A stretch of DNA of 64,000 nt, from contig NZ_JAHLPM010000006.1 in assembly GCF_018917865.1 (NCBI RefSeq), positions 62,001-126,000 on the forward strand, in the 5' to 3' direction. The notes beneath the pieces were generated by a model that did no database searches, had not been told where the DNA came from, and saw nothing but the letters and a program-made list of their open reading frames with translations. Below, piece by piece: positions 61,979 through 64,000 of this stretch. Source of the DNA: Tissierella simiarum. GTDB lineage: Bacteria > Bacillota > Clostridia > Tissierellales > Tissierellaceae. The position numbers and the translations under genes are program-made. How positions within the stretch are numbered: the stretch's first letter is position 1; the number at the start of each line of letters is the position of its first letter.

Positions 61979-63295
61979 ATGAAAGGAGAATTAAGTAAGT
62001 TTAAAAACTTAACGAAAAAAGGCAACAAGTCCAATTTGAGTATTTTAGGAAAATTTATTATAGCATTTTTCGGAGCCTCCGTACTGGCAGGAATAATTGC
62101 CTTATTTCTACACAACACTATAGGAAAGATGTTGAATACTCCCAGTTTTTTAGAAGGAATATTATCGGTGATTATAGAAATAGTAATAAGTATGATATTT
62201 TTGGTAATTTGTATAAAGAAAATATTCTTGAATCCTTTAAATGAACTTAGGTCTTGTATGGCAGAGTTATCTAAAGGAAATTTAAACGTAAAGGTAGAAG
62301 TAAAAACTACTGATGAAATTGGGAAATTTATGGAAGATTTTAATCAAATGGTAGAGAATATGAAAGAACCCTTTAAGGAGATTCAAGATCCATTAGATAT
62401 GTTAGTGAAAATGTCTAGTGGATTAAGTAGCATTTCAGAACAAACCAATATAGCTACTCATGAAATAGCAAAAACTATGGAAGAAATAGCAAGTAATGCC
62501 ACAGAGCAAGCAGGTAATGCAGAAATATGCGTTTCTGCTATGGGAGAGTTAGCTAGCATGATGGAAAGTATTACCGAGAAAACGGCGATAATGAATGAAT
62601 TTGCTCAAAAAGCTAGTGAATACAGTAAAACTGGACATGGGATAGTAGATTTATTGACAAATAAATCAGAAGAAAACAAAGAAGTAACGGCAGAAGTAAA
62701 TCAGACAGTTCAAAATGTAGATAATAGTATTAAGCATATAGGTACAATTACGGAAGTAATTAAAGGTATAGCAAGTCAAATTAATCTACTAGCTTTAAAT
62801 GCAGCTATTGAATCAGCAAGAGCTGGAGAAGCAGGAAGAGGATTTGCTGTAGTTGCTGAAGAAGTAAGAAAATTAGCAGAGCAGTCTTCTGAAGCTGTTA
62901 ATGAGATTGAAGGATTGATATTAAATATTCAACAAGAGTCTAATATAGCTGTTAATGCAATGGAGCAAGTAATATATACGGTACAGGAGCAAGATAAGGC
63001 TGTTCATGAAACAGAAAAAGTATTTGATGATATTACCTATTCTATTGATACTTTAATTGAAAAGGTTGTAGAAGTGAAAGATCATAATGAAGAAATGGTT
63101 AATATGAAAAATATTGTAATAGAAGCTATAGAAGGTGTTTCAGCTATTTCCCAAGAAACAGCGGCAGCTACAGAACAAGTTTCAGCTAATAATGAAGAAA
63201 ATTTAGCAGCAATAGAAGAAATTTCATCTCATTCAGAAAGTTTAAATGATGTTGTTAATACCCTTAATATATCTGTAAGTAATTTTAATATTTAA
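61979..63295 (+). CDS. Methyl-accepting chemotaxis protein without periplasmic sensor domain
   Basis: A 438-residue receptor: helix 1 at about 22-45, loop of about 12 residues, helix 2 at about 58-80, HAMP at about 80-132, then a cytoplasmic coiled coil with the conserved tip ([40 protein letters not shown]). The short loop means it senses through the membrane, the cytoplasm or a partner. GAAGGAGAG precedes the ATG. It lies in the same orientation as the c-di-GMP-controlled genes, after a leaky-looking hairpin, so it may be the receptor of that unit. Confidence 0.9.
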   Translation: MKGELSKFKNLTKKGNKSNLSILGKFIIAFFGASVLAGIIALFLHNTIGKMLNTPSFLEGILSVIIEIVISMIFLVICIKKIFLNPLNELRSCMAELSKGNLNVKVEVKTTDEIGKFMEDFNQMVENMKEPFKEIQDPLDMLVKMSSGLSSISEQTNIATHEIAKTMEEIASNATEQAGNAEICVSAMGELASMMESITEKTAIMNEFAQKASEYSKTGHGIVDLLTNKSEENKEVTAEVNQTVQNVDNSIKHIGTITEVIKGIASQINLLALNAAIESARAGEAGRGFAVVAEEVRKLAEQSSEAVNEIEGLILNIQQESNIAVNAMEQVIYTVQEQDKAVHETEKVFDDITYSIDTLIEKVVEVKDHNEEMVNMKNIVIEAIEGVSAISQETAAATEQVSANNEENLAAIEEISSHSESLNDVVNTLNISVSNFNI

Positions 63296-63641
63296 TGAAC
63301 AAATTTAGTTATGAGATAATAAATTGGTCAAATAGTTAGGATATATTTTAATAATATATTATTAAGATATTAAAAAAGCTTTTTAACATCTATCATTTAG
63401 GTAGATGTTATTTTGTGTCTAAAAAATTTATTATGATTTATGAAAAAAGTGGCTGTATTAAGATAATTTTAACATAGTCACTTTTTAAATATATTTGCAG
63501 TAAAAATGAGTAAAGAAAAGGAAAAGAATAATAAGTCAATTTATAGACATAATAAAATAGAAGATATGTATTTATAAGGAACTACACATTTCTCATTTAT
63601 TGACAAATATAGATTATATTAAAATAAGGGGATGTGAAACT
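63296..63641. other. Gap before tlp with two hairpins
   Basis: No gene seen. A hairpin at 63384-63410 (TAACATCTAT/GTAGATGTTA, then TTTTG) probably ends chemotaxis-gene transcription. A second at 63444-63486 (AAAAAGTGGCT paired with AGTCACTTTTT, one G-U) may be a further terminator. A sigma-G promoter for tlp is expected but was not identified with confidence. Confidence 0.55.
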
Positions 63642-63875
63642 ATGAAAAACAAACCAAAACCAGATGACAGAAGAGATAATGTAGATAAAATCCAATATAA
63701 TATTGATCAAACCATTAAGAATTATAGACTTGCTGAAGAGATGATTTCAGAAACAGACGATGAAAAAATGAAGAAAGCATTAGAAGAAAAAAATGAGAGA
63801 AGAGAAGAATCACTTAATTCCATGAGAAAAGAAATTAAAGACGAAGCAACAGATAAACAGAATGAATATAAGTAA
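63642..63875 (+). CDS. tlp: Small acid-soluble spore protein Tlp
   Basis: A 77-residue hydrophilic protein matching Tlp: KPKPDDRRDNVDKIQYNI opening, then KNERREESLNSMRKEIKDEA. Tlp is made in the forespore and degraded on germination. ATG 63642 is preferred, with AAGGGGATG upstream; a start at 63600 would add a poor 14-residue extension. This is the clearest sign that the host forms endospores. A 20-bp terminator follows. Confidence 0.93.
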   Translation: MKNKPKPDDRRDNVDKIQYNIDQTIKNYRLAEEMISETDDEKMKKALEEKNERREESLNSMRKEIKDEATDKQNEYK

Positions 63876-63876
63876 T

Positions 63877-63930
63877 AAAAATAAATCCTTGCCTCCTACT
63901 CTATTTTAGGAGGCAGGGATTTATTTTTAT
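63877..63930 (+). terminator. Strong intrinsic terminator after tlp
   Basis: A 20-bp stem (63878-63897 with 63908-63927, one G-U pair) and a 10-base loop, followed by T/A residues. Confidence 0.88.
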
Positions 63931-64000
63931 TAAATATAGAGTACAATCACTTATCATAATTTCTCATAAAGCTATATGAGCTGATATTTTTTTTATAAGG

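Noticed and set aside
1-64000. CRISPR arrays, tRNA, rRNA, prophage or integrative elements
   Set aside because: No regularly spaced repeats, no tRNA cloverleaf or rRNA sequence, and no integrase, phage structural or conjugation genes were seen. The TraX-like gene alone is not evidence of a conjugative element.

Overview
The window is AT-rich DNA from a low-GC, Gram-positive, endospore-forming anaerobe, most likely Clostridia (Tissierella/Clostridium-like). The evidence is strong GGAGG-type ribosome sites with frequent GTG/TTG starts, abundant intrinsic terminators, preQ1-I and c-di-GMP-I riboswitches, Bce-type peptide-resistance modules, a methyl-accepting chemotaxis protein and a Tlp-type small acid-soluble spore protein at the right edge. 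The genus is inferred, not shown. No rRNA, tRNA, CRISPR array, prophage or intact insertion sequence was seen.

Layout. 1-6.3 kb: the yhf-type catabolic cluster (yhfU end, yhfT transporter, php, yhfS, yhfX, yhfW), a conserved gene set of unknown substrate. 6.4-7.1 kb: a decayed CatB-type acetyltransferase that still has an intact-looking leader-peptide/hairpin translational attenuator. 7.2-15.1 kb: a lipoprotein, an AI-2E-family permease, an EamA exporter, a DUF1576 membrane protein with a small partner, a frameshifted lipoprotein and a 5'-truncated histidine kinase. 15.6-20.4 kb: a K+/H+ antiporter, a MerR regulator with a textbook operator and a TipA-like internal start, a TetR/7-TM pair sharing an operator, and a LytTR/DUF3021 remnant. 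20.6-27.6 kb: preQ1 riboswitch, queT, queF, a TtcA-like enzyme, rlmH, a DUF89 protein, helD and a DUF523 protein.

27.8-32.4 kb and 44.0-49.3 kb hold two paralogous Bce-type antimicrobial-peptide detoxification modules (response regulator, intramembrane-sensing kinase, ABC ATPase, ABC permease). The second carries uppP (undecaprenyl-pyrophosphate phosphatase) between kinase and ABC genes, which suggests bacitracin-like or lipid II-cycle stress. Between them lie a Nudix protein, a MarR/cyclase pair, an AraC regulator with two YbtPQ/IrtAB-like half ABC transporters, and a TraX/two-component operon. 49.5-58.8 kb: a lipoprotein, a PadR/flavodoxin operon behind a perfect 19-bp-arm palindrome, a YjjG-like HAD phosphatase, a Crp/Fnr regulator, a collapsed LytTR regulator, a MerR-controlled BtrH/GyrI-like pair and a VanZ-RDD fusion.

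59.1-63.3 kb is the most unusual part. A c-di-GMP-I riboswitch followed by a terminator precedes a GAF protein, a thiamine-diphosphate (acetolactate-synthase-like) enzyme, a STAS/SpoIIAA-like protein and, after a hairpin, a chemotaxis receptor with almost no external domain. The leader folds on paper as an OFF switch, so this set may be made in the low-c-di-GMP (motile) state. A recurring theme elsewhere is gene decay, several cases by internal deletion (catB, LytTR regulator, LytTR/DUF3021), others by frameshift or truncation (lipoprotein, kinase, HAD fragment).
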